Both the position numbers and the translations under genes were made by a program. 64,000 nt of DNA from Allofrancisella inopinata (GTDB lineage: Bacteria; Pseudomonadota; Gammaproteobacteria; Francisellales; Francisellaceae). The notes under the pieces are model-generated. The model saw only the letters and a program-made list of their open reading frames with translations. It did no database searches and was not told the DNA's origin. The first letter of the stretch is position 1. The number at the start of each line of letters is the position of its first letter. Of this stretch, positions 1-8,925 are shown piece after piece. The stretch spans positions 1,240,001-1,304,000 of the forward strand of contig NZ_CP038241.1 in the NCBI RefSeq assembly GCF_012222965.1. Direction: 5' to 3'.

Positions 1-1
1 T

Positions 2-811
2 GGTGATCATGAGCTTAACGAAACTAAAATAAATAAACTAGAGCAAATAGCAGCACCGTATACTTTAGCCACAAAGGAAGAGATTTTTTCAATTTTTAAT
101 GCTAATCCTGGCTCACTTGGTATACATGATTGCCCTATTCCAATAATTGCTGATTATAGCGCTGTAGCAGTTACAGATCTATGTTGTGGTGCTAATGAGG
201 ATGATTATCATCTTATAAATGTAAATTGGGATAGAGATGTAACAAACTATCAGGTTGCTGATATTAGAAATGTAGTTGCTGGCGATATCTCACCAGATGG
301 TAAAGGTATTTTAGAATTAACTAATGGTATAGAAGTTGGTCATATTTTTGAGCTTGAGAATGTTTATTCTAAACCGATGAATGCTAATATTATTGGGCAA
401 GATGGTAAATCTAAGCCTATGCTGATGGGTTGCTATGGTTTTGGTGTATCCCGTGTTATGGCTGCAGCAATAGAACAATCACATGATGATAATGGAATTA
501 TATGGCCAGAAGCTATTGCACCGTTTCAAGTAGCCATATTGCCAATCAATTACAACAAGTCAAAAAATGTAAAAGAAGTAGCTGACAAACTTTATCAAGA
601 CCTAATCACCAATGGGGTCGATGTACTCTTAGATGATCGCGGTAATCGCCCAGGGGTAATGTTTGCTGACGCTGATTTGATTGGTTGCTCTCACCATGTA
701 ATAATTGGCGATAGACTTCTCGAGCAAGGTTTAATTGAATATAAAAATCGTAAAACTCAAGAAAAACAAGAAATCACTATTGAGCAATTAAAAGAAATCT
801 TAAAAGTCTAA
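2..811 (+). CDS. proS: Prolyl-tRNA synthetase, C-terminal part (5' end outside window)
   Basis: The frame is open from the left edge, so this is the C-terminal ~270 residues of a longer protein. It charges tRNA-Pro with proline in the cytoplasm. Visible are the end of the insertion/editing region ([21 protein letters not shown]), the class II motif 3 segment [18 protein letters not shown] with its catalytic arginine, the linker [18 protein letters not shown], and the anticodon-binding domain with [20 protein letters not shown]. The first ATG in the window (377) is internal and is not a start. The next gene lies 73 bp downstream on the same strand with no clear terminator between. Confidence 0.95.
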   Translation, partial: GDHELNETKINKLEQIAAPYTLATKEEIFSIFNANPGSLGIHDCPIPIIADYSAVAVTDLCCGANEDDYHLINVNWDRDVTNYQVADIRNVVAGDISPDGKGILELTNGIEVGHIFELENVYSKPMNANIIGQDGKSKPMLMGCYGFGVSRVMAAAIEQSHDDNGIIWPEAIAPFQVAILPINYNKSKNVKEVADKLYQDLITNGVDVLLDDRGNRPGVMFADADLIGCSHHVIIGDRLLEQGLIEYKNRKTQEKQEITIEQLKEILKV

Positions 812-884
812 AGTTCTACTACTATTTGACCAAACTTAAAATACCAGTATACTTCTAATAGACCTAACCCTATTTTTACTAATT

Positions 885-2018
885 ATGATTCAGCCAAAAT
901 CATACATTGACACATCACCTTCTGTATATGGAAAATTTGCTGTAATGGCAGCTGAGTATAATGCGATTAGTTTCACCCAAGGAGCACCTGATTTTGATAC
1001 TCCAGAATGGTTAATTGACCGTACAAACTTTTACATGCAACAAGGTAAAAACCAATATTCACCAATCCCAGGTGCATTAGCATTACGCAAAGCTATAGTT
1101 CAAAAAACTAAAAATTGCTATGACGTAAATATAAGCATCGATAATGTCGCTATTACAGTTGGGGCTATAGAGGGGCTATTTGCAGCTATTACAGCTTATG
1201 TAGAAAAAGGCGATGAAGTGATAATGTTTGATCCTGTATTTGATGCTTACGTTGGGTTAACGAAACTCAACCAAGGCAAACCAATAAGATTAAGCCTAAT
1301 GTCCAATGGCGAAATTGATTTACAAGCTCTAGCAAATGCAATTACCGATAAAACTAAAATTATTATCCTTAACTCTCCTCATAATCCTATGGGAAGTGTT
1401 ATCTCAAAAGAAGAATATTTAGAGTTTGCTAAAATCATTAAAGATAAGAATATCTTAGTTATAGCTGATGAGGTTTATGAGCATATTTACGCTGGTGAAG
1501 TTTTTACTAGTGCTTTAGAAATCGCTGAATTTAGAGATAAACTTATAGTGCTACAATCTCTTGGTAAAACTTATAATCTAACAGGATGGCGTTTAGGAAT
1601 TGCAATAGCCCCTAGTGAAATTATAAAAAATATCTTAGCTGTAAAACAATTTTCGACTTTTTCAGCAGTCCACCCTATGCAACTAGCGTTAGCTGAAGGA
1701 ATTTTGGAACACCCTGAATACCACCAAAACCTTCATAAACTTTATAAAAAACAAAACTCTTTGTTACGCCAGCATTTAAAAGGTTCTCGCCTTAAGCTTT
1801 TAGAATGGCATGGCTCGCCTTTTCAGATGTTGGATTATACCAATATCAGTAATGAAAATGACGATGAGTTTGCTACAAGACTTATTACGGAATATGGGGT
1901 TGGGCTAATACCAGTATCATCACTTTTTGAAAAACCTAGAAATGGTTTACTTAGATTATGCTTTGCTAAAAAAGACAACGCTATTATAAAAGGAGCAAAA
2001 ATCCTCTCAAAAATCTAA
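885..2018 (+). CDS. PLP-dependent methionine-type aminotransferase (YbdL/class I-II fold)
   Basis: A 377-aa fold-type I aminotransferase of normal family length. The PLP lysine is K228 in SLGKTYNLTGWR, with N167 (SPHNPMG), D195 (ADEVYEH) and R236 at the expected cofactor positions. The N-terminus FTQGAPDFDTP and the IPGALALRKAI segment are typical of the YbdL/kynurenine aminotransferase-like group, which prefers methionine, glutamine and aromatic amino acids. The following gene is an omega-amidase, and this pairing is known for transamination coupled to hydrolysis of alpha-ketoglutaramate or alpha-ketosuccinamate. A role in glutamine transamination/methionine salvage is therefore inferred. 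No strong Shine-Dalgarno precedes the ATG. Confidence 0.85.
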   Translation: MIQPKSYIDTSPSVYGKFAVMAAEYNAISFTQGAPDFDTPEWLIDRTNFYMQQGKNQYSPIPGALALRKAIVQKTKNCYDVNISIDNVAITVGAIEGLFAAITAYVEKGDEVIMFDPVFDAYVGLTKLNQGKPIRLSLMSNGEIDLQALANAITDKTKIIILNSPHNPMGSVISKEEYLEFAKIIKDKNILVIADEVYEHIYAGEVFTSALEIAEFRDKLIVLQSLGKTYNLTGWRLGIAIAPSEIIKNILAVKQFSTFSAVHPMQLALAEGILEHPEYHQNLHKLYKKQNSLLRQHLKGSRLKLLEWHGSPFQMLDYTNISNENDDEFATRLITEYGVGLIPVSSLFEKPRNGLLRLCFAKKDNAIIKGAKILSKI

Positions 2019-2051
2019 AAACAACTACATCACGTAGGGAAATAATAAAGT

Positions 2052-2822
2052 ATGAATAAACTAAAAGTTGCAATAATACAAAGTGATATAATTTGGGGTA
2101 ATAAAGATTTAAACTATACAAAGCTAGAGCAAAAAATAGCTACTCTAGACCGAGAAATTGATCTAATTGTCCTACCAGAGATGTTTAATACTGGTTTTAT
2201 TATGGACCCAATTAATGAAGCTAGTTTCCAAGAAGGTGTCGTTAACTGGATGTATAATCAAGTAAAAAATAGAAACTCTGCTATCGTTGGAAGTGCAGCA
2301 ACATTTACAGATAATAAAATCGCTAACAGGTTATATTTTGTAACATCTGAAAAAGAAGTATATACATATGATAAGAATCATCTTTTTATACATGCTGGTG
2401 AAGACAAAAAATACACTAAAGGAAATCAGCGAAAAATCATCCAATATAAAGGTTTTCAGATACTTCTTACAGTTTGCTTTGACTTGCGTTTTCCAGTTTT
2501 TAACTGTAATAATAATGAATATGATATTTTGCTAAATGTAGCTTGCTGGCCTGAATCACGACGTGAACATTGGCAAGCCTTACTTAAAGCCCGTGCCATA
2601 GAAAACCAAGCATATGTGGTAGCTTGTAACAGAGTTGGTAAGGATCCAAGTTTTAGTTATGCTGGAGATAGTATGATTATCGATTATAATGGTAAAATAC
2701 TAGCTCAGAATGAGTATGAAGAAACTGTACTTATTGCTGAATTAAATAAAAACAATCAGATTCAACATAGGGAAAAATTTAATTTCTTAGCTTCCCAAGA
2801 CAACTTTACTCTTCACCTCTAA
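2052..2822 (+). CDS. Nitrilase-family omega-amidase (YafV-like)
   Basis: A 256-aa carbon-nitrogen hydrolase with the complete catalytic triad E43 (LPEMFNTGF), K108 (YDKNHLF) and C142 (VCFDLRFP). The NTGF motif and the size match YafV/Nit2 omega-amidases, which hydrolyse alpha-ketoglutaramate to 2-oxoglutarate and ammonia. No signal peptide is present, so it should be cytoplasmic. It starts 33 bp after the aminotransferase and is probably co-transcribed with it, supplying the irreversible step that pulls glutamine-dependent transamination. Its 3' end overlaps the convergent nusB by 17 bp. Confidence 0.88.
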   Translation: MNKLKVAIIQSDIIWGNKDLNYTKLEQKIATLDREIDLIVLPEMFNTGFIMDPINEASFQEGVVNWMYNQVKNRNSAIVGSAATFTDNKIANRLYFVTSEKEVYTYDKNHLFIHAGEDKKYTKGNQRKIIQYKGFQILLTVCFDLRFPVFNCNNNEYDILLNVACWPESRREHWQALLKARAIENQAYVVACNRVGKDPSFSYAGDSMIIDYNGKILAQNEYEETVLIAELNKNNQIQHREKFNFLASQDNFTLHL

Positions 2823-3231
2823 TAGTTTTAGCTAACTTCTGTAACATAGCATTAACAAACTTATATCCCTCTTCTGTACCCATACTATAAGCTATCTCAA
2901 CGTATTCTTTAATAATTACCTGATATGGGTTTTCCAAACACTCTATAAGTTCTGCAACAGCAGATTGCAATACAGCCAAATCAACATAGTTTATTGAATC
3001 TATACCGTCTTTGGAATTTTGTTTTATATGCTCTTGTATAATTCCTTCATTTGACTGGACTGAATCTATAAGCCTATAGAAAAGATCCCAATCTGTCTGA
3101 TGTCTTTCGGCATTATCAGTGTAGTATTGGACTTTTAATTCATCGAATGTATTATCTGCAACCTTTTTTTGATATAAAGCTTGCACAGTATATAAACGAG
3201 CATTATTTCTAGCTCTTGCTGTAGTTTTCAT
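2806..3231 (-). CDS. nusB: Transcription antitermination factor NusB
   Basis: A 141-aa all-helical protein of normal NusB length. It opens with TTARARNNARLYTVQALYQ, matching the NusB arginine-rich N-terminus that binds boxA RNA, and ends with the conserved region ENPYQVIIKEYVEIA and EEGYKFVNAMLQKLAK. NusB binds boxA with NusE/S10 in rRNA antitermination complexes. In many bacteria it follows ribH, but here it stands alone, convergent with the omega-amidase gene. The two reading frames overlap by 17 bp at their ends. Confidence 0.93.
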   Translation of the reverse strand: MKTTARARNNARLYTVQALYQKKVADNTFDELKVQYYTDNAERHQTDWDLFYRLIDSVQSNEGIIQEHIKQNSKDGIDSINYVDLAVLQSAVAELIECLENPYQVIIKEYVEIAYSMGTEEGYKFVNAMLQKLAKTIRGEE

Positions 3232-3311
3232 GGTGACCTTTAGTGTTTTTTTAAATGATTTGAGATATCATGGCTTTTGCAAATAACTATTATACCTAAC
3301 AAAAATAAAAT

Positions 3312-3758
3312 ATGCATAAATGGTGGCAAGAAATTAAACTAAAAGATATGACTAATGAGCAGTGGGAATCTGTATGTGATAGATGTGGATTATGTTGTTT
3401 GAATAAACTACAAGATCATGACTCTGACGAGGTTTACTATACTAAGGTTAGCTGTAAGCTTTTAGATATATCAAAGTGTCAATGTAGTATGTATGAAAAA
3501 AGAAAACGTCTAGTACCTGAATGTATAAACCTAACCTATAAACAACTAAAAAACCATGCTTATAAGTGGTTACCAAACACTTGCAGCTATAAATTACTTT
3601 TAGAAGGCAAAGATCTACCAGAATGGCACCATCTAAATACTGGCTCAACCGAACAGATGCATAAACAAAAAAAATCCGCTAAACATTTTGCTATTTCAGA
3701 ATATGAACTAGATGTGGATGAGTATTTAGATGATTTTATAATAAAGTTAGATAACTAA
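3312..3758 (+). CDS. YcgN/UPF0260-family cysteine-cluster protein
   Basis: A 148-aa protein whose cysteine pattern (CDRCGLCC near residue 22, then C48, CQC near 56-58 and C71) matches the YcgN/UPF0260 family of putative zinc- or iron-sulfur-cluster proteins. The tail KSAKHFAISEYELDVDEYLDDFII also fits the family. Biochemical function is unknown. It diverges from nusB across an 80-bp gap that must hold both promoters. The start is the first ATG after an in-frame stop. Confidence 0.85.
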   Translation: MHKWWQEIKLKDMTNEQWESVCDRCGLCCLNKLQDHDSDEVYYTKVSCKLLDISKCQCSMYEKRKRLVPECINLTYKQLKNHAYKWLPNTCSYKLLLEGKDLPEWHHLNTGSTEQMHKQKKSAKHFAISEYELDVDEYLDDFIIKLDN

Positions 3759-3809
3759 TTCCCAAATTTAGTATATACTTCGCTTACTAACTCTTTATTG
3801 GGCATGCTC

Positions 3810-4428
3810 ATGTCTAATTTACTACCTATAAATCCTCTTTTTGAAAAAATTATTACAGACTTTTTTAACGAAGGTTATTGTGTCATAGATAATTGGCTTT
3901 CTAAAAGTGAGGCTTCTCTGTTAACAGCTGAATTGGCTCAACTCCACCAAGAGGATTGTTTTAGAAAATCAGCAATAGGTAATAAGCTAAACGAGACAGT
4001 TAAAAGATCTATCCGCAGCGATTTTATTTACTGGCTAGATGAAACAAAACATGCTCAATCATTTTTTCAAAAAGTAAATAGCTTTATAGAATATATAAAT
4101 AAAAATAAATAAAACTTGCTTTGCTGGCATAGTCACGAAAGAATTTCACTACGCAATTTACCCAAAAGGTGCTTTTTATAAAAGGCATATTGATACGTTT
4201 CAAAATGATGATCGTCGCACTATATCTATAGTGTGTTATTTAAATGATACTTGGCAAGAATCTTATGGTGGCGAGCTTAAATTATATCTTCCAGATGGAG
4301 GTTTAAACGTTTATCCAGCTTGTGGAAAGATAGTGATATTCAATAGTAAAAAAATAGAACACGAAGTTAAGACTATTTTGTCAGAAGTTAAAAGACTCAG
4401 TATCACTGGTTGGTTGAAGACTAGCTAA
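3810..4428 (+). pseudogene. 2OG-Fe(II) oxygenase (prolyl 4-hydroxylase-like), frameshifted
   Basis: Two reading-frame pieces together make one 2-oxoglutarate/Fe(II) dioxygenase of about 205 aa. The first frame, from ATG 3804 or 3810, carries the N-terminal helices (GYCVIDNWLSKSEASLL) and stops at 4112. The protein continues in the next frame (GIVTKEFHYAIYPKG) with the iron ligands H and D in RHIDTF, a second histidine in KKIEHEV, and a later arginine in VKRLSITGW for 2-oxoglutarate. The shift lies in the A-rich run at about 4095-4116, where a one-base indel is likely. Iron and cosubstrate residues are intact, so the decay looks recent. A sequencing error or slippage at the A-run is the alternative. 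Confidence 0.75.
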
Positions 4429-4841
4429 GTAAACCTGTACCACTAATGGTGACCAGATAAACGCCAGATTACATTATAATAACAAATCACAACTTACCAA
4501 GACTAATCAATTCAATTTTATCCATATAGTAATTATATAAAAATCGTGGCGTTTATATTTAACAAAAATTATTATATTTTTCTATAAAGTCAAATTTTTT
4601 ATTAAAATAATTAATTAATAAGTACAAAAAAAATCTAAAAGAAAGTTTATTTTGTGCTGTATAATAATTATATTTAACAGATAAATTTAAATTAGACACT
4701 TTGGAGAATATATTTTCAGTGTCAGTTGAATGTATACCAGTATCAGGAGAAAATAAAAAACATCAAAATGTACAATTACAACTTTATGATTTGAGGTTTT
4801 TTATCCATGTAGCCTGGTTAAACTTATGATGGAACCAAAAA
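4429..4841. other. 413-bp AT-rich intergenic region with candidate promoter
   Basis: No convincing gene is seen here. A TG-preceded TATAAT at 4660-4665 is a plausible -10 box for the downstream zinc-finger/helicase gene, with only a weak -35. A GTG at 4719, with GGAG about 13 bases upstream, opens a 36-codon frame ending at 4829. That frame could be a leader peptide but has no recognisable homology and may be chance. Just before ATG 4842, GATGG is the likely ribosome binding site. Confidence 0.4.
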
Positions 4842-7601
4842 ATGAAAAAAACTTTTACATGTCTTGCCCTTGGCTGTGAAAAGAAAGAGTACGCGACTAA
4901 TCAGGCTTTAAAGCGTCATATCATAAGTCAACATCCTGAAGAAGCTGCAAAACGAGGTCTAACAAAAAAAAATTTTTCATGTCCTCAATGTGGTAAAGAG
5001 CTAACACAAAAAACTTATTTAAAAAATCATATCACAAGTCAACATCCTGAAGAAGCTGCAAAACAAGGTTTAACAAAAAAAAAATTTATATGTCCTGTCC
5101 CTTACTGTAAAAGTAAAGATAACTCATTCGCAGATAATAATTCTTTAAAGCGTCATATCACAAATTTTCACCCTGAAGAAGCTGCAAAACGAGGTTTAAC
5201 AAAAAAAAATTTTTCATGTCCTCACTGTAGTAAAGAGATATCCCAAAAAGCTTATTTAAAAAATCATATCGCGAGGATGCATCCTGAAAAAGCTGAAGAA
5301 TCGAATTTAAATATCCAAAAAAAAGTTATTAATAAAATATTACAACAACCATATTACTTTCCTCCAGTTTCAAGTAAATATATGGATGGTAGTTCAGATT
5401 CTTTTGTTAATCAAAATATTAAAAGTAATATAGACCCTTCTAACTATTCTGCTATTAAATGTCTTCGGGTTAAAGAAAATAATATTAAGCTTACTAATAA
5501 TCTACCACCAAATAAGAAAAGATATATTTTTGTATTGTTAGGTAGAGTTACTGATGGCTTTTTCCCTCAATTAAATGACGATAACATTTCAGTTTTATTA
5601 GTAATTACTAAAGACGAAAAAGAAAAAATTAGGAATGTTTGCGATGAAGCGTTTTTATATTGTGATGGAGAGAGTATTAGAGAAAGAAGATTAGCTGTTT
5701 GGAATTTCGCTTACAAAAATGAGCTTCAACATTTCATAATGTTAGATGATAATATAAATTCTGTAATGGTTAATAAATCAAAAGAGGTAAATTCATGGGA
5801 AAGTTTATATGGGTTCTTATATAAACAATGTGATAAGCAATTTGTTGTAGGAATGAACAATATTTATGGTAAATCCTTAATGTATCCGTCTAAACTATTA
5901 TTCTTTAAAACAAAATCTATATTTGATTATATAACTCAAGAATATAATTCTAATATAGAAATACTACTTCCTAGAGATGAAGATAAAGACTTGCCTTTAG
6001 AAGATTATTATACACATTTTGCTTTAATGCTAATTTATCAACAAATGTACCAAAATAAAGATAATTTTCTAGATTATAGATTGATACTTAATAAGAAAGA
6101 TGCTGGTTACAAAAGAGAAAATAAAACTATAAAAAATTCTGTAATTAAGAGTCTCAACTATAAAAGGGCATTAAGCTGGAAAGATAAAGTAATTAATAAG
6201 TCAGGACCATTTTCAAAAGCTGATTTACTTAATAATAACATTATAATACTAATGAAAAAAACTATAGAAGAGGCACTGAGTAACCACGATTATTATACAA
6301 ACTTAGATTTTATTTTAGCAAAATTTAATAAACTAAATAATATAAGTAACCAATTAAATACGTCATCTCCTCAGCAAAACAGTAATAAATTGCAATTAAT
6401 AAAACAAAAAATGAGGGATTACCAGAAAGAAGCAATAAGCGCTGTGGATCAAAGTACAAATCGTATAGACATACTTAAATTACCAACAGGAGCAGGTAAA
6501 ACTATTATAGAATTCTTTTTAGCTATCAAAGAATATTCTAAAAATAAAGATGTTTTTGTAATAACTTCCTCTGTTGCATTAACAAGCCAAATTTTTGATA
6601 ATTTCCATGCATATTGTAATGATTTTGGAATAAAAACTAACCTTTTAAAGATAATGAGCGAGGATAATGCCATATCTGAGACATTTTTAAATGATAATTT
6701 TTTTGAAGAAAAACATGCTCAAAATAAACAATTGATATATATTTTCTGCTATGAGTCATTTCTAATTTTTTGTAAAAGGAATAAAAATAAAGAATACGTT
6801 GTAAATACGTTAAGAATTTTTGACGAATGTGATGTAATGTTTAATCCCAAGAAACCAACTGAACATAATAATTTATTATTAGATCATAAAACCAAATCTA
6901 TACTGCTATCAGCTACACCATATAAATATGAAGGAATGAGTAAATACACTTACGAAGCAAAAATCAAAGATCTTATTAACAAGCATAGAGTAGTATCTAA
7001 CATCAAAATTAATGAATTTAAAACATCAAGTAAAGACTTAACAGACAATCAACTGTATGAAAAAATGATACTAGAAACCATTAATGATCAAAATAATTTA
7101 ACAAAAAAAGGGATAATTTATACGAAAAATGTTAGTGCTTCTATAGAGATATTACGTTTTTTACAAGAAAAGAAAGTAGACCAAAATAGAAATATTATAA
7201 TGATTAATAATGCTGTTGAAGATTTAGATAAAAAATTAGCACAGATTAAAGATACAAAGGAAGAAAAAAATGCCAATACTCTAATTATAGCAGTTAAAAT
7301 GTTAACTAGAGGATATGACAATAACCAGATAGGTTTTATAATCTTTGCCAGAAAGTTACCAAAAAAAGAAAGAAATGCTGTTCAAATGGTAGGTAGATTA
7401 TCTAGGCTTAATAGTAGTATAGAAACTAAAGAAGTATATTTACATACTCTCGATAAAAATTCAAAAGTTAGTAGATATTGGGGAGACAAATATGTATCGC
7501 AGATTAAACAGTCAAAAATGAGGTTCAAAATAAATGATCAAAAAAATATCCTAGGAAAAAGAAAATTCCAAGAAAGTCCCATTGAGAGCCTTTCCACTTA
7601 A
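4842..7601 (+). CDS. C2H2 zinc fingers + TAGT-like domain + SF2 helicase, truncated by IS
   Basis: A 919-aa protein. Residues 7-147 hold four C2H2-like fingers (C7/C12/H26/H31; C47/C50/H63/H68; C84/C89/H105/H110; C126/C129/H142/H147), each followed by a near-identical HPEEAAKRGLTKK linker, so they arose by tandem duplication. Residues ~225-480 include RERRLAVWNFAY...HFIMLDDNI, resembling the RN...W-LDDNI core of TET-associated/GREB1-like glycosyltransferases; this is inference. Residues ~525-860 are an SF2 helicase: Walker A LPTGAGKT (548-554), DECD (661-664), SAT (690-692) and motif VI QMVGRLSR (848-855). The last four residues (SLST) are IS-encoded. The native frame continues beyond the IS into the USP domain at 8935. 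DNA-targeted or effector roles are possible, but the function is unknown. Confidence 0.85.
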   Translation: MKKTFTCLALGCEKKEYATNQALKRHIISQHPEEAAKRGLTKKNFSCPQCGKELTQKTYLKNHITSQHPEEAAKQGLTKKKFICPVPYCKSKDNSFADNNSLKRHITNFHPEEAAKRGLTKKNFSCPHCSKEISQKAYLKNHIARMHPEKAEESNLNIQKKVINKILQQPYYFPPVSSKYMDGSSDSFVNQNIKSNIDPSNYSAIKCLRVKENNIKLTNNLPPNKKRYIFVLLGRVTDGFFPQLNDDNISVLLVITKDEKEKIRNVCDEAFLYCDGESIRERRLAVWNFAYKNELQHFIMLDDNINSVMVNKSKEVNSWESLYGFLYKQCDKQFVVGMNNIYGKSLMYPSKLLFFKTKSIFDYITQEYNSNIEILLPRDEDKDLPLEDYYTHFALMLIYQQMYQNKDNFLDYRLILNKKDAGYKRENKTIKNSVIKSLNYKRALSWKDKVINKSGPFSKADLLNNNIIILMKKTIEEALSNHDYYTNLDFILAKFNKLNNISNQLNTSSPQQNSNKLQLIKQKMRDYQKEAISAVDQSTNRIDILKLPTGAGKTIIEFFLAIKEYSKNKDVFVITSSVALTSQIFDNFHAYCNDFGIKTNLLKIMSEDNAISETFLNDNFFEEKHAQNKQLIYIFCYESFLIFCKRNKNKEYVVNTLRIFDECDVMFNPKKPTEHNNLLLDHKTKSILLSATPYKYEGMSKYTYEAKIKDLINKHRVVSNIKINEFKTSSKDLTDNQLYEKMILETINDQNNLTKKGIIYTKNVSASIEILRFLQEKKVDQNRNIIMINNAVEDLDKKLAQIKDTKEEKNANTLIIAVKMLTRGYDNNQIGFIIFARKLPKKERNAVQMVGRLSRLNSSIETKEVYLHTLDKNSKVSRYWGDKYVSQIKQSKMRFKINDQKNILGKRKFQESPIESLST

Positions 7602-8925
7602 CTGTGTAAATTCAGTTACATGAATCTCTGGATTCTATCCTCAAACTCAATAGCGAAATAAGGCATAGCCTCATTCCAATATCTGACAGGCATAGACCAT
7701 TTTTTAGTCAAATAATCTATAGCCAAGTACAAAGATTTGAAAACAGAGTCATCCTTAGGAAACAGCTTTTTATTTTTAATAACTTTCCTAAACTGACTAT
7801 TAAGCGATTCTATCGCATTAGTAGTATAAATAACTTTACGAATTTTTGGTGGGTATTGCAAGAATACGGTTAAATTATCCCAGTTATTTGTCCATGATTT
7901 TGAAATTAAAGGATATTTAGCGTCATACTTATTTGCAAAGTTATCAAGTTCAGATTGAGCTATTTCAATGGTATCAGCATCATATATTTTCTTTAACTCT
8001 CTAGCTACCTCTTTTTTGTCTTTATATGGCACATACTTAAGACTATTACGAATTTGATGAACCATACAAAGCTGATGCTTTGTCTCAGGGTATATAGCTT
8101 GTATAGCATCAGACATACCTTTTAAATTATCAGTACATGCTATAAATATATCCTGTAAGCCTCTATTCTTTAATTCAGTAAATACTCCTAGCCAATATTT
8201 AGCACCTTCATTTTGACTGATCCAAAGACCTAATACATCCTTATGACCAGTTAACGATATGCCAAGAGCCACATACACAGCTTTATTAATAATATGCTTG
8301 TCTTCTCTAACTTTAACGACTATACAGTCAAAAAACACTATTGGATAAACTGACTCTAAAGGTCTATTTTGCCATGCTTTAACATCATCAATAATAGCTT
8401 CTGTAACATCACTTATAAAGCTTGTACTTATCTTTGTATCATATAACTCAAATAACTGTTGTTGGATATCTGTAGTACTCATACCTTTAGCATACAAAGA
8501 TATTATTTTTTGGTCTAATCCATTTATCTTTGTTACTCTTTTGGGAACTATTTGAGGCTCAAAGTTACTATCTCTATCTCTAGGAATTGATATATCTATA
8601 TTACCAGTATCCGTAGATAAACTTTTATTACTATAGCCATTTCTAGCATTTGAAGAGTTACTGCGTTGATGCTTTGAGTAGCCAAGATGACTATTCATTT
8701 CTGTATCTAGTGCTTTTTCTAATAATCGTTTTGTTAGTTGCTTTAGCAAACCATCTTTCTCAAACATTTGATTAACATCAACACCTGAATCTATTATTTG
8801 ATCTGCAATAACTGAGTAAATATCTTCTGACTTCTTATTCTTAGACATCGTTTCTATCCTTAATATTTTGCTAGATATAATCTAGCAGGTTAATTAAGAA
8901 TTTACACATTTATTTGGAAAGTCCC
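7586..8925 (-). mobile_element. IS256-family (mutator) insertion sequence, 1340 bp
   Basis: The element is bounded by imperfect terminal inverted repeats. The left end (GAGCCTTTCC...) and the reverse complement of the right end (GGGACTTTCC...) agree at 23 of 28 positions, including a shared TGTGTAAATTC. It is flanked by an exact 8-bp duplication, CCCATTGA, at 7578-7585 and 8926-8933; 8 bp is typical for IS256-type elements. It carries one transposase gene on the minus strand. The insertion shifts downstream DNA by 1348 bp, which places the USP frame exactly in register with the helicase frame once the IS and one duplication are removed. Confidence 0.93.
7616..8848 (-). CDS. IS256-family (mutator-type) transposase
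   Basis: A 410-aa full-length transposase with the family's DDE residues in FDCIVVKVRED (first Asp), ACTDNLKGMSDAI (second Asp) and YTTNAIESLNSQFRK (Glu). The N-terminus holds the typical LLEKALDTEMNSHLGYSKH segment and the RNGYSNKSL stretch. The size is normal for IS256 transposases and the gene appears intact. It is the only gene in the element, with 30 bp to the left IS end and 77 bp to the right end. Its promoter should lie between its start and 8925. Confidence 0.95.
   Translation of the reverse strand: MSKNKKSEDIYSVIADQIIDSGVDVNQMFEKDGLLKQLTKRLLEKALDTEMNSHLGYSKHQRSNSSNARNGYSNKSLSTDTGNIDISIPRDRDSNFEPQIVPKRVTKINGLDQKIISLYAKGMSTTDIQQQLFELYDTKISTSFISDVTEAIIDDVKAWQNRPLESVYPIVFFDCIVVKVREDKHIINKAVYVALGISLTGHKDVLGLWISQNEGAKYWLGVFTELKNRGLQDIFIACTDNLKGMSDAIQAIYPETKHQLCMVHQIRNSLKYVPYKDKKEVARELKKIYDADTIEIAQSELDNFANKYDAKYPLISKSWTNNWDNLTVFLQYPPKIRKVIYTTNAIESLNSQFRKVIKNKKLFPKDDSVFKSLYLAIDYLTKKWSMPVRYWNEAMPYFAIEFEDRIQRFM

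Noticed and set aside
4095-4116. Programmed frameshift in the 2OG oxygenase gene
   Set aside because: There is an A-rich run but no recognisable slippery heptamer with a following structure; simple indel decay explains it better.
4719-4829. 36-codon GTG-started frame ahead of the helicase gene
   Set aside because: A GGAG lies about 13 bases upstream, but no homology or composition signal supports it; kept only as a remark in the intergenic entry.
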